Shown here: piece after piece, positions 13,994 to 27,191 of the stretch
Numbering within the stretch: the first letter of the stretch is position 1
Layout of the letters: the number at the start of each line of letters is the position of its first letter
DNA from: Arabidopsis thaliana
Lineage: Eukaryota > Streptophyta > Magnoliopsida > Brassicales > Brassicaceae
DNA: 64,000 nt
Assembly (NCBI RefSeq): GCF_000001735.4
Contig: NC_003075.7
Span: forward strand, 8,619,001 to 8,683,000
Direction of reading: 5' to 3'
The notes under the pieces: generated by a model
Seen by the model: only the letters and a program-made list of their open reading frames with translations
The model's database searches: none
Told to the model about the DNA's origin: nothing
Program-made: the position numbers and the translations under genes

Positions 13994-14522
13994 CTTCAAA
14001 TGAAAAGAGAAGCTCTAAAGTTAGATGAAGGAGAAGAAGATTGAAGAACATTCTTATCTTTTTGCTTGAAAATGGCCACTTCAAGCACCAAGCATAACGA
14101 CGACACAGATGCACTTGGACCAAAGATTTTTTTAATTGTGACACGTGTCATACACGTTCGCGGTTTTTAAAAAACAAATTGGCTTATTTAGTTGCTAAGT
14201 AAATTAAATTAGTGTCAAAAGTTTAAGAAAATGAGAAGATGAGGTGGATAGTTGCAAAGTTACGAATGTAGAACGGGTAAAATGTCAAAAAAAAGCACGA
14301 ACTTTTAAATTTGGGATGAAAAAAATATGAATTTCTAAAACGCAATTAAAATCGTAAAGTCTTTTTTGACTTTTGATAAAATGGTCAAGTTTCGTTGAGT
14401 TTGCCATTTCGAGCATGTCGTTAAATTTCCGTTAACAAGAAAATCACAGGGTTAACTTTCCGTTAGCATTTTCTGTTATAAACGAAATGACGTCGTTTAT
14501 AAAAAAAAAAAAACGAGCCCAT

Positions 14523-14586
14523 GGTGATTCGAACCATTGAACTTCTGTCTTCCTTACAACAACTAAACCACAGAGCCACGATAATA
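14523..14586 (-). repeat. tRNA-like segment in the left inverted-repeat arm
   Basis: On the minus strand an A-box-like stretch TGGTTTAGTTG precedes a perfect B-box-like arm: ATGGT-TCGAATC-ACCAT can pair as a T stem-loop (about 14521-14537). No complete cloverleaf with a good acceptor stem is seen, so it is not called a tRNA gene. Confidence 0.5.
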
Positions 14587-15148
14587 TTTTAACAAAATGA
14601 CAAACCAAAATATATATAACATATAAATACACAATTAATTAAAAATAACCAAACTAAAATATATTAACAACTAATATTGTACAAATATTTAATACACCAA
14701 AAATATTTATTCCATGTATATAAAGATTTCTTGTATATTAATGCATTGAATTTAAGTTAGTCTTTCTTAAATGATATAAAAATGAAATTTATGAAATATA
14801 GAAAATTAAATATATTGCCTATGTGCATAAGTTTTTAAAATACTTTCCATTCTATGTGCATGTATAAATTAATCCTATATTTATTTGAGATTGATTGTGT
14901 AAATTTTAGGTAATTTTCTAATTCAATAAGTTTTAGTTTTTTATATAAGATAAAATGAAGAAATAATAAATTTTCAGATGAAAATTCGGTGCATTTAGAA
15001 GAAATTGCTATATGTAAAGTTAAGTATATGATATTCGAAACGTATATTTATGGTATGTATATTTAATATTTGTGCATGTTTGGTTATTTTGTTATTTTTA
15101 GTTTATATGCTATATAGATATGTTTGCACTATTATTGAAATGAGATTG

Positions 15149-15202
15149 TGGCCTAATGGTTGAGTACATGATAGGAAAATAATAGGTCATGGGTTCAAAG
15201 CC
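15149..15202 (+). repeat. tRNA-like segment in the right inverted-repeat arm
   Basis: A-box-like TGGCCTAATGGTTGAG (15149-15164) and B-box-like GGGTTCAAAGCC (15191-15202), followed by CGGGCTCC. It corresponds to the tRNA-like part of the left arm in inverted orientation. Degenerate; not a functional tRNA gene by eye. Confidence 0.5.
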
Positions 15203-15592
15203 TTGCCGGGCTCCCAATTGTTATTTTATTTTTATCAAAACGACGTTGTTTGCTTTTAACAGAAAATGCTAACGGAAAATTAATTCCGTGATTTTTTTGT
15301 TGACGAAAACTTAACGACATGCCTAAAATGGCATAGTCAAGGAAACTTTGCTATTTTATTGAAAGTCAAACAAAACTTTACGATTTTAATAATATTTTAT
15401 AAGTTCATGGTTTCTTATCCCAAATTTGAAAGTTCATGTTTTTTTTTATATTTTTCCCAAAACAAAAAAGTTAGATAAAAAAATCGCATTCTTGAATTAC
15501 TAATTTACTACTGCATGTGAGAATTGAGAAATGCAAATCGACAACATCATCCAAACATTAGGCGACGCATCAACGACAATCTTTTTTAGATC

Positions 15593-15690
15593 CACGTGTC
15601 CCTAAAATGTAAAAACAAACCAAAACCAACGGCTGTGATTTGTTAGATGGTCTTACTTTGACCAAATCCAACCAATTGACAAGTTTTAAA
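15593..15690 (+). promoter_or_regulatory. G-box and W-box cluster upstream of the VQ gene
   Basis: CACGTG (15593-15598), then TTTGACC (about 15657-15663) and TTGAC (about 15676-15680), within 200 bases of the VQ start codon. W-box cores are bound by WRKY factors, the usual partners of VQ proteins, so feedback control is plausible. A TATA-like CCATAAATAC lies near 15722-15731. Confidence 0.45.
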
Positions 15691-15778
15691 ATGCTATTAA
15701 AAACCAAAAGATGAGAGAAAGTCCATAAATACTAAACAAGGGCTCCTCTTTGATCTCTCCCATAATAATAAGAAGAAG

Positions 15779-16360
15779 ATGGCCAACTCTAACAACGACT
15801 GGTCTCAATTCTACAACAACCAAACCTTCTTCACCACCGCAACCTCCACCGTCACAACCACCACCACCACCGCCACGTCAGCTGATTCTCCTCTGAGTCC
15901 GGATAATCGCCGTGTTGCAAAGCCAACACGTCGGAGATCTAGAGCCTCACGTCGTACACCTACTACACTTTTCAACACCGACACAGCCAACTTCAGAGCC
16001 ATGGTGCAACAATTCACCGGCGGTCCATCCGCCGTTGCGTTCGGGTCTTCGCCGTCGTCTGGTTTTAGTCTCACCTCGTCTGATCCCACTGCCGGAGTAT
16101 CTTCCTCTCCTTGGCAATACGCTAATTTGCAGAACCAAATGGCTCATAACGAGCTAATGCAACAACAGCGACCGTACATGTTTTCGTCGTCAAACAACGT
16201 GAGCACTCTTAGCTATCCTAACGCAGTGGCTACCGATGGTTTTGTGGGGGCGGAGGAGAGTAGAGAGGGTGGTGGAGGAGGAGGAGGAGGTTATGCTCCG
16301 TCGTCGGAGAGGAATAGCAATACTACCTATTCCGAGGAAAAAACGGTATATTATTCTTAG
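15779..16360 (+). CDS. VQ27: VQ motif protein, JAV1-like
   Basis: Intronless gene for a 193-residue VQ protein. VQ proteins are nuclear cofactors that bind WRKY transcription factors and tune defence and jasmonate responses. The VQ core is FRAMVQQFTG at residues 72-81 (FxxxVQxxTG consensus). It is preceded by a basic stretch KPTRRRSRASRRTPTT (residues 49-63) that can serve as nuclear localisation signal and is shared with the JAV1/VQ22 group. Thr-rich N-terminus (27-33) and Gly run (about residues 165-171) are low complexity. The promoter holds W-box cores. Start is the first ATG after a TATA-like sequence. The VQ27 symbol is from memory of AT4G15120; the family call is firm. Confidence 0.9.
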   Translation: MANSNNDWSQFYNNQTFFTTATSTVTTTTTTATSADSPLSPDNRRVAKPTRRRSRASRRTPTTLFNTDTANFRAMVQQFTGGPSAVAFGSSPSSGFSLTSSDPTAGVSSSPWQYANLQNQMAHNELMQQQRPYMFSSSNNVSTLSYPNAVATDGFVGAEESREGGGGGGGGYAPSSERNSNTTYSEEKTVYYS

Positions 16361-16402
16361 AAATGTTCTTTTTCTAGTTTTTTACCTATTCCGAGGAAAA
16401 AA
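16324..16402 (+). repeat. 19-bp direct repeat across the VQ stop codon
   Basis: ACCTATTCCGAGGAAAAAA occurs at 16324-16342, inside the last codons, and again at 16384-16402, in the 3' UTR, 60 bases apart. Confidence 0.85.
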
Positions 16403-18792
16403 AACATAAAGGAAGAAATGTTAGGTATACTGACTTTGTTTGTAGCAGAATGAAAACTTTGACTATTGTAATTTTCTTTAGTTGTTTATTGTTTTTCATA
16501 TTTTGAGGACTTGTGGACGGATAAATTAAATAAACTTAATAGAATTATACGATTCAATTAGAGATAAAATGCGGTATGGTTTTAATAACGCACTACATAA
16601 TGCGATTTTGTCTTCATTCAGAACTTTAAATAGCATTTACCAATTTGAGATATCGTCATTTCGAGTTTAAGAACTCATTTAGAAAGGGAAACAAAAAATT
16701 TAAGCGGCTTTGGAAACAAATATACTCAAACGTGATCACATGATATGGATAAATATGTTCATAACTATTCGACTACAAAATTATGCATTTTGGTGTTCAT
16801 AGTTTAGTATTCGAACAACTTGTTCAAACTATCCTACATAAATTCGATTATAAGATCCCGTAGTCGTATTTTATATGTATGAATATTCGTTATGGTAATA
16901 GTTCGAGTATCATATACTTGTACATGGAAAGGTCTAAATGAATTTTCTTTTCCTTTTCCTTCCATGTGATGATCAACTTTAGAAAAATCTTAGTTGGCTT
17001 TTCAATTTAAAGAAGAATTTTCTCTACAGAAAGAGAAGTGAAGAATAAATATTTTACGTCGCCGTTGCTTTTCGTTCAGAAACTAGGGGAAATGAGTCGG
17101 TGAAGGTAGGCTACCAACATGTGAAGAATCTCACATGATGCGTTTCTCTTTTCTTCTCCTTTTTCACAAAATGAAAAAGTCGTTTATATCGCATAAAAAA
17201 CGAGTAACAAAAAAAGGGTTAGAGACGGGATGAATTAATGGCCCATATTTAACTTAATACTTTTTCTGAAGAAATGAATTCCGTTAATGTGAAAATTGTT
17301 TGCTTGCTTACTAATTACTTTTGTGCTTCCATACCTTTTTTTTGTTGCATATGGTTTTAAATGGTGGCAATCTGGAGATCTTCCGAGCTTAGTTATATGT
17401 ATGATGGGTACCATTCGGATATGTTAATAATTTGGTTTTTTGCTTTCCTTTAGTCGGTTTTGAAAGAACCCGAACTGAATTAGAACTTTGAACTGAAATT
17501 CAAATTGGTTCATTCTATCTTGGTTTTAATTTTCGAACATGTTAACATTTTCCTTCTCGTATGTTAGTTTCAGTTTTTGATCCTTTTTCTGACAAACCGA
17601 CTCTCTGCTGTCGGATTCCGACCTAGCAACACGACCATCTCAAATCTAACACTTTTCCTTCGAGATCCGACGATCCTCATATACTTTGAGCAAAGACCAC
17701 CTAAGTCCGGTTCCGTGGAAGCTAAATCATAGCAGTCTCAGAGGCTGATTGTTCAATCAAACAACCATAAACTAGAATCCACGACCGCCTTCTAAGAAAT
17801 CTAGGGATTGTCCCTGTATATAAACAGTTAGACAGTACATATAACCAAAAACGTTGTTGAAGCATAAACGAATATCTCTTAAAGTATAGTAATAAAGGCA
17901 GTCCAAACTCAATATACATAGTCCGGGTTAGAACGTCATATATGATATGACATCATGGAATGACAGATAAGGTGCAAAACTATCGGAGGCTCTCTATTTG
18001 AAGTGAAACATTGTGCTCTTTTTATATTCTATTCAAAAGTTATATATAATACCAACAGCTAAACAACCATGAACAATATCAGTTTAGTGAGTTTTATATA
18101 GTTAAAAACTTAGAAAACTCTAACTGATGTAAAACCAACGACAAGATCAACAATTTTTACCTTTATTTCAAAAAATGGTTTAAAGAAAATCTATAAAATG
18201 TTAGGCTCTAATTCATGACTCATATTGTTTATGTCATTACTTATTAATCTATAAAAGTTTGAGAGTATGGATGACACAATTTGACCCACAACATATACAA
18301 CAACCACCTGTAGGTGTGTGTACATGTACCCGGGCCAACATGTTCCCATGCGATCGAAGAGCACTAGTATCCTATTCGGCTCAAATATTCTTTATACGTG
18401 ACTTCTTTCAAATCATTCTTATTTTTGATTAATACGTTTACGAAAACCATTAATATATCAATATATGGCTGACCAAAATAAAAAACTATATATTAAAAAG
18501 AAATACCAACTAATATCAGTGTTCAAAGATGGCCGACCTATGCTCTCACCATCTCTCAATTACTATATTTTACAAAATTGTCGTCTATCACTTTTTTGGC
18601 TTTAAATGTGAATGTGAGATAACAATTTATTTTAGGTTGCAAAAATTGAAAAGTCTTATCGGAAAGAAAAAAAAAATCCAATTTAGAAAACCGCGCGTTG
18701 GAGGGAAAGCCATAGAAAACTAAAAGATAACAAACATTTTAACAAACCCAAACCCAAAAATTCTCAAGGAGGCCGAAGAAGAAGAAGAAGAA
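16403..18792. other. Intergenic DNA, no gene seen
   Basis: AT-rich DNA with no supported gene. The block at about 17575-17935 is less AT-rich (CCGACTC..., CGAGATCCGACG...) and could be an old transposon fragment, but none of its six frames shows a domain I recognise. The right end (about 18680-18792) is the CCT2 leader. Confidence 0.6.
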
Positions 18793-20388
<1,596 letters not shown>

Positions 20389-20682
20389 GAGATTTTGGGT
20401 CATGGTTGAAGTATTTCCAGATACAGAACCAAAATCTACTAGATTTCACCAGTAATGGTATTAGGCTTGTTTATTCAACTGTACATCAAACTCTGTTTCA
20501 AAATCTCTACTTGTGTCTAAAACTCAAATGCATCAGAAATCAAAAGCAGTCATGGATATATCTATGATCAAACACTCCAAATGATTACATGATGACCATA
20601 ATAGAAACAGCTCAACTTCACAATTCATCAAAGGTCTAGTAATTATTGAATACAATGAAAAGCAATTGAAGTTGCTATAATC

Positions 20683-21261
20683 TTAGTATTTGAAGTCGAG
20701 AAGCTTGGCATCAGCGAATGAATCTCTCTTCTTTTTCGATTTCTTGAAATGTTTTGAAGCTGCCTTTAACACACCATTCCATCCCTAAACAATTAACAAC
20801 ATCTATTATAAACATTGACCAAAACAAAACTGAGAACATTATCTATGTTATATGATATAACATACCTTGGTAGGGAGAGGAAAACAGCCAATTTTAGGAG
20901 AAGAATCATCATTCTTCATTGAAGGTATGTCTAGTTTCAGTAATTTACTCTTCTTCTTGTTCTTCTTCATTGACATCATCTTCATCTTCTTCTTCTTGCC
21001 TACTTGAAACTCCCCTAGCTTAAGATTCCGACAAACGCAACTGTCGGAGTCTAGATCTGAAGGACTGGCGTAATTTCGAGGCAAGAGAGGAGACCAAAGA
21101 GAGCTCTGTGAGTAGTCGAATCCAAAAGCAGAGTTATCTGGAAATTTGCAGAGAAGCTCTCGACACATTACTGGCTGCAAATACTCAACTACTTTGGTTG
21201 TAATGAGAGGATAATTCTCCTTTTCCTCTTCTTCTTCTTGTAGCTTTCTTTGATTCACCAT
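20683..21261 (-). CDS. Unknown plant protein, two exons
   Basis: Minus-strand gene, exon 1 21261-20866 and exon 2 20784-20683, joined by a GT-AG intron. It gives 165 residues ending LLDFKY-stop. The N-terminus is acidic (EEEEEKENYPLI). The middle has FDYSQSSLWSPLLPR followed by a Ser/Asp-rich stretch. A very basic block (GKKKKMKMMSMKKNKKKSK) and a second basic block in exon 2 (KKSKKKRDS) suggest nuclear or nucleic-acid association, but this is inference. No catalytic or known binding domain recognised. It corresponds by position to the unnamed gene AT4G15140 (memory). The intact frame, good splice sites and codon-like composition support a real gene. Confidence 0.78.
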
Positions 21262-21678
21262 TTTTGTTTCAGATCTTTTTGTTTTTTTGCTTTTTTCTGA
21301 GTTTCGTGTTTCTTTTTATATTTTGGGTCAAAGGATGATGATGAAGAAAGACGACCGTTGGGGTCGGATTTAGAACACGTGTCATGTAATTATTGGATTG
21401 TGAATCTACTTCATGTCCGAAAAGTTACCGTTGGAAGAAGACTTTAGATTGCCATCGGGGCAGGATTAGATTGGACATTGTACAGTGCCGCACGGCCGAA
21501 TCTTGACATTTTATTACTATTCAAGTCTTAACCGTTACACTATTCAGATTCAATCTAAATGGACTAAGGAGTATGGACGTTTATTTTTAATCATAACGAG
21601 TTAATTAATTGATTTGAATCATTTTTTTTTTTGTTTTTCTCGGTAATTTTAAATACAGTTTTTTGTCTTTGAAAAACA

Positions 21679-21718
<40 letters not shown>
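21679..21718. repeat. (AT)n microsatellite
   Basis: About 20 uninterrupted AT units, then TCAAAAC. Length is expected to vary between accessions. Confidence 0.95.
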
Positions 21719-21720
<2 letters not shown>

Positions 21721-22525
21721 AAACGTTTTAATTTTAAAAATCACATTAAATTCAAAAGATATCAAAAACATCACAAACTTTTAGACAATTTTAAATGATA
21801 AGAGAACCTCAAAACTTTCCTTGTGTGTGTGTATCGTCGTTATTCAGCCATTGCATACCCCACTTGGCAGCTAGATGGTGTCTCAAGTGCGGAGACCCAA
21901 ACACCCGAACCATTAAACTACTTTTGAACCTTGCCATGTCTCCGGCATTTCATTACAAAAGTTTTATTTAAAATCTTAGAATGGTGAGAGTGAAATTTGG
22001 GAGAGTGAACAAGGCGAATTTTACGTTTACGACAACGAAAATAATAATTATCTACACAATCATGACAATGAATTGCTTAACATGCACCATACTCCATATT
22101 GCGGAAATTTAACATTTAAACTACTTATAAAAGTTTACATACTGCTAAAATCTTTAAACCTCACATAAAAACTACCTACCAATGACCAAATGCCCTTTCA
22201 CAATCATCAATTATCAATAAGAAACATTATAATATATCCTAGATTTTACTTTCAAAAAGTGTATAATTATATAATAGTAAACGAAATTTCCAGGGAGCTT
22301 GACCAAACCACTTTACCTTTAGAAACCGAGTGGCGAGTGCCACCTACTACTCATTACAACCTCGTCAATAATTTAAATCACCAAATTTGGCACGTTGATA
22401 TACTTAACAATATCATTAAAAAGTAAAACATCATATAGATGATCTATAAAAATGGAACGAGACGGATCATATGCAAACCATAAAATTAAACTATCTGCCA
22501 AACACTTAAAAAATCAACTCTAGAG
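21719..22525. other. Intergenic DNA, no gene seen
   Basis: AT-rich sequence. A short segment at about 21840-21950 is less AT-rich and contains TGGTTCGGGTGTTTGGG on the minus strand, faintly tRNA/SINE-like, but too degenerate to call. Confidence 0.55.
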
Positions 22526-22957
22526 ATGGGACTTGAGACAAAACCAAACCTCTCCTTTGTACTCATCATCCTACTACTCGGCTTCTTTGCAGTCTCTTAC
22601 GCTTCCGTTCCTCGGAAACTAAATCCACATCAACGCATCGGTTTCTTGAAGCCTTCCCGAAAGTCTTAACCTTAAGCCCTACCAAAAGTCTTCCCCTTCA
22701 AGCCCTCACCGAAAGCCTTCCTCCCCAAGCCGATCCCGGTTACTCCAAAACCAGTCCCAGTTAAGCGACCACGACCACCAACTCCTGAGTTCGATCCTCC
22801 ACCTGACGTAGCCCCACCTCCTCCCCCTCCTCCTCCAGGCTTCTTCAAGCCTCGGCCTCCGCCGGATACTCCAACACCAATCACCGTCAAGCCTCCACCA
22901 GATACTCCAACGCCGGTCATTGTCAAGCCCCCACCAACACTTCCAACAGTCCACTAA
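22526..22957 (+). pseudogene. Broken proline-rich cell-wall protein gene
   Basis: ATG at 22526 starts a good signal peptide (NLSFVLIILLLGFFAVSYA) closely matching that of the proline-rich gene at 27192 (NISFVILLLLGLLAVSYA). After 47 codons there are two in-frame TAA stops (22667-22669 and 22673-22675). The same frame then reopens and encodes a Pro-rich stretch (PVTPKPVPVKRPRPPTPEF, then PPPPPPPPGFF and KPPPDTPTP repeats) ending at TAA 22955-22957. No 8-Cys domain follows. I read it as a degenerate tandem relative of the 27192 gene, or a gene with lost bases near 22655-22680. The glycine-rich ORF on the opposite strand (22672-22920) is the antisense reading of the Pro-rich repeats. Confidence 0.75.
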
Positions 22958-25900
22958 CCTCTGTCGTAGTAAAAGGCTTCTCGTTTACAAGGCTTTCCTA
23001 GATCGATCTCTTTGTGTGTGTACAATAAAATAAAATTATATATGTCTCGAGATCTAAGTATAATAATTGTTCTTAACTTTACTTTGCAAGTATTTAAGTG
23101 TAATAGTCTTTTGTACGTTGAATAGTTGACCAAATATATTTTACTTTTAAAGCTACGTGAGTGAAAATCGCTTGTTCAAAAACATCAAACCAGCATCAGC
23201 TCGAGTTGCTTGATCTATACCCAAATCTTTGAGTGAAAATCGCTTGTTCAAAATGTCGCTGAACTTGTCTGGCATCATTATCAATGATGAGAAAATCAAC
23301 CACATAGAATAAACAGTGTCACATCCTTAAGAGAATTCACATATCCAGCATTGACAACAAAGTTCCAAAGCTCCAATTACCACGCATGCACGCATAAAAG
23401 CTTTGCGCCAATTTGTAGACGTTAGACGAATGAGTGGCAACACATAGTCCTCAACTTGGGTAATAGAAATTGAAACAGGCTTTTAGAATTAAGAACTAAT
23501 CTACATATATGAAGCTCACGGATCAAGTTTTATTCATCCGAGATATAAAACAGGCTTTTAGAATTCACTACAATTGAAATAAAGTTACAAATTTTGAAAC
23601 AATATTATTGATTACATGCAAGTTACAAGCTTTTACATGTCTTCTAATCTCTACTCAGTTATTGTTTAATTCTCCCAAGGCTCAAGTGCTTTTTATTGAT
23701 AGACTCCAGCTTGGTTTATTCTTCAATCGTATCCTCACTTCACCTGTTTTAAATTCTCAGTTGTCAGTTGTATGTTTCTTGCCTAGTGAACTATACTGGT
23801 AAATACTAAATAGATGTAGAATCTATAAAAGTGTTTAGGGCCTTTAGAGGGTGCTATTATAACATGGGACCTCGTTGAAGCCCAAACTGTTATTAGGAGA
23901 AAACCCGAATTGGGTCGTCGCAACTCGCAACGTTGCGTATCCGCATAGCTGTACAAAGGCATAAATTGGTGATTGGTTGAATTATTAGAGTAGTAATTAA
24001 CTTTAAATTTACGGCTCAAAGTATAAAATAATGTTATCGGACTAGACTTAGGCTGATTGATTTAATATTAAATATGTACCAAACTGATGATTACGTGAAA
24101 AGACAGTTTTTGCACATCCACACCACATGTTCATGCAATGTATTAGATCCATATATATGATTAACGAAAATTCTGAGTCTCTTACGGCCATAGGAAATAT
24201 AGGAGATTTAGGGAGGAATGTATAGGTTGTATTTGTTCCGTTTACATTTACAGTTTGAATAATAACTATATGCCGGTCGAGTTACTAATCTATGTAAAGC
24301 TCGACTTGTGCCTCACGGAATATGGTCTCAAGTCTTCTTTTCAGTTCAAAGATATATATTCCATATTTGGTATTCATGAAAGAAAAAAAAGATTGTTTTT
24401 TATTAAATTCTTTAAAGACTATTTTTACATGTTTTAACTAAATCTGCAGGCAAATTAGTTCAAATATTTTGAAAAACAAAAAACTGAAAATCAAAGTAAT
24501 GTAGATTCCAAAATTATCTTCCCTCTGTTTCTTTTCATTAGTTTCATAGAGGATTTTTTTTATTCTTTTTAAAAGTGTCAAACTTGTTTTTTTATTTTCT
24601 TTGTTTAATATTTACTACGTTTATTTTAAAATTGTGGATTTTGTTTTAGTGCTTCTAAATCTTTGTTTAGTCAAGTTTTATGCTCAATACAAGATGATAT
24701 GTTGTGTGATATCGATTCAAAATCATTTTTACACGTTTTTGTTTTATTTAAAGAAAAATCATATTAGAAAGGTATCAAAATTCAACTTTACTTTAAGCCC
24801 GGATAAACTTGGGCACGGGTGCACGACACTGGTGGGTTGTTCATGTCTGTACTCATTTTTACTGGCAAATATACGTTCAACAAAATCTGAGAACAGGTAT
24901 GGTTTAAATTACTTCAATCAAAAGGGACAGTTCTGTCTTGAAGAGTATTGGAGAGTTGACATTGATTTAGAAATGAAGATAATCCCACAATCTGGGGATT
25001 TCTGTCATGATAAAGAAAACTTATAATCTGGCCCGATGTTTCAGCACAAAATGATATATAATGGTGTGGTCACATGCAGAGATCCATGCATGTGGATTCT
25101 GTTTCATTTTTATATATCTACTCTTAACAACGCATGTACGATTCATTCTTACGAGTTACGGTGACATTATCCCATTCTCTTTTTTAAAATAACAATAACA
25201 AACAAATTCTCAATTTAGAGGAGACAGACTCACGGGTTACACTATTTTGACTACTCGACAAATCTCACCCGCAATCTTGTACACACCTCCATTGACACAT
25301 TTCTTATCTAATACTAATTATTAAAAACAAAAATCTCTTATTAGTATCTTGTATTGTATTTATATCTTAACTCTGCATTAATAGGCTTGAGAGAACTAAT
25401 TTATCCTTCTTAGATATACTTTTTCACTATATTTATTCTTAATTTCTTTTGTATATACCTGTTTCAGGTTTTGTTATAAACGACGACTCAGACAATGTCA
25501 TAAAAGGTCAAATCTATGCCATACAGTCATACAGAGACAAGTATAAAGAAATTTACTAGATAATCATCAATCACGGACTTGCTCAATTAGTTTTCGTGGA
25601 TAACTGAAATATTAAAAGGTGCGAGGGAATAAAAGAGTCTAAAAAAAGCTTTTTTTTAAAAGAGTCTAAAAACGAAAAACAAAAATGTTTGGACCCAAAA
25701 AAAAAAATGGAAACCAAATGTTTTTATCTTAATCAATATATAGGTTTCATATAAGATCTACAAGCAGTATATAAAAAAAAAAAAATTGACTCCCTTACAA
25801 AAACTCGAGGAACTACGTACTATCATCTCCTGCGAACTAGTATTTTAAGGTCACTCCACAGTTATGTTTCTATATATTTAAGTTTTTTTTTTTGTGAATG

Positions 25901-27110
25901 GTATATTTAATTTTGATCTTAATTTTTTTTTTTTAATGATGTATGCATGATTTTATATGTTCCAGTCTTGCTTTGTGTTTTGAGAACACAAAAGAGAATA
26001 TACTGGGACCATTAGAACCATACTATAATTAGTTTCACCGTTAAATTAATCATATTGTAGTTTCATTTCTTTTTCAAATCAGTGACTTGTGAAAAACGTT
26101 TTACCCTGGTGGTTAATAAAAGCTACTGTAGGATATATGTCAAAACTTCACAAAACGTATGATACGATTAATGATAGTTGTCAGTGTTTACTTCAGTACT
26201 TGTAAAAAAGTCATTGATCCTGAAATGGATGGATCTATGAATCAGTTTTGTGAAGTCAATTTTTGTTTACAAGTTTAACTATTTCGTCGCTGCTAGGATA
26301 CATCTGTAATTAATTCATAATTAAACACTAACCATTATCATTATTTTGACATTAATTATACATAAATCATATTGTAGTTTTTTTTTTTTTTTTAAACATA
26401 CTATAGCCTTGGACCTAGCTATATAGAATTGATTCTCTTTTCTCTATTTGTGCGTTTGTTCTGGACAATATCTAGGCTACAATATCAATAGGTCGAGACG
26501 AAAGAACAATAGATTCCAAATTTTTTGCCTAAAATCCGCATGAACAAGTGTACCCAATAATCAAAGGAGCAGAAAAGAGGAAGGATCTCTTTATGTCTTT
26601 GTGGTTTTCTGAAAATTGAGATGTCTAATTCAGTCAAATGATAATGACAAATTCCTTAGTTAGTTGTCTCGCCACTTGCCATTGTTGTTTCAGAAATTGA
26701 GAGGTATCTTTTCAGTCAGATAATAATGACAAATTCCTTCATTATTTGTCTTGCCATTAGCAATACATAAAAAAAAAATCAATTTGCATATAGTCCCAGT
26801 CTCATAACCTTTTTGTTTGTACGTGGTAAATTTACAACATTTTTAAACTAAGTACATACGTACCATTATTATCTTGAACAATTGAAATTTACAACAAAAA
26901 AATTCCGGAAAGTTTTTACTTTTTGTTTTCTCTTTGATAAAAGAAAACCTTTTTACTTCTTATGAAAAAGTGACCTGTATATTAATGTACTTCATAGTAT
27001 AGTCCAACTTCAATAATCTTACTCGCAATTTGGCACGTTCATATATCATCACGGATGATGCTAATAAGGACATTATTATACAAATAAAAATAAATATCTT
27101 AGAGATTACT
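22958..27110. other. 4.2-kb gene-poor AT-rich region
   Basis: No supported gene. ORFs near 23608, 24255 and 24601-25026 have no recognisable domain, composition like the surroundings and no splice partners. Contains many A/T runs and the tandem repeat at 26606-26770. Confidence 0.6.
26606..26770 (+). repeat. Two-copy diverged tandem repeat, about 82 bp
   Basis: TTTCTGAAAATTGAGATGTC at 26606 and TTTCAGAAATTGAGAGGTAT at 26688 start two copies that share AATGACAAATTCCTT and TTGTCT.GCCA further in. Confidence 0.75.
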
Positions 27111-27116
27111 GTGGTC

Positions 27117-27126
27117 TATAAAAAGA
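27117..27126 (+). promoter_or_regulatory. TATA box of the hybrid proline-rich gene
   Basis: CTATAAAAAG about 70 bases upstream of the ATG at 27192. Confidence 0.6.
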
Positions 27127-27191
27127 GGAAGACACTCAAGTACTTCATCACTTCCTTGTCACAAACCAAACCCTAAACCATCTTTCTCAAC

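Larger units (their letters stand above)
14275..15458. mobile_element. Long-inverted-repeat (foldback/MULE-like) element
   Basis: The two ends are inverted copies of each other: about 14275-14620 matches the reverse complement of about 15075-15458 at roughly 75-80% by eye. Outer ends are GGGTAAAATGTC on the left and GGGAAAAATATA (reverse strand) on the right. Shared landmarks include AGAAAATGCTAACGGAAA, TTTAACGACATG and ACTTTACGATTTTAAT. The core is AT-rich with no ORF. Long terminal inverted repeats without a transposase suggest a non-autonomous Mutator-like or foldback DNA transposon. I could not find a convincing target-site duplication, so the outer limits are approximate. Each arm also contains a tRNA-like segment. 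Confidence 0.75.

Noticed and set aside
14523..15202. Functional tRNA genes in the inverted-repeat arms
   Set aside because: Only A/B-box-like parts are present; no full cloverleaf or sound acceptor stem.
15811..16089. Minus-strand ORF within the VQ gene
   Set aside because: Antisense shadow of the Thr/Ser-rich VQ coding sequence.
17722..17919. Minus-strand ORF in a less AT-rich block
   Set aside because: Short, no recognisable domain; might be transposon debris but I cannot support it.
22672..22926. Glycine-rich protein gene on the minus strand
   Set aside because: Gly-rich reading is the antisense of Pro-rich codons on the plus strand, which has a signal peptide and a related neighbour.
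24601..25026. 141-codon ORF in the gene-poor region
   Set aside because: No domain, no clear ATG context, composition like flanking DNA; Phe/Tyr/Lys-rich as expected for open AT-rich sequence.
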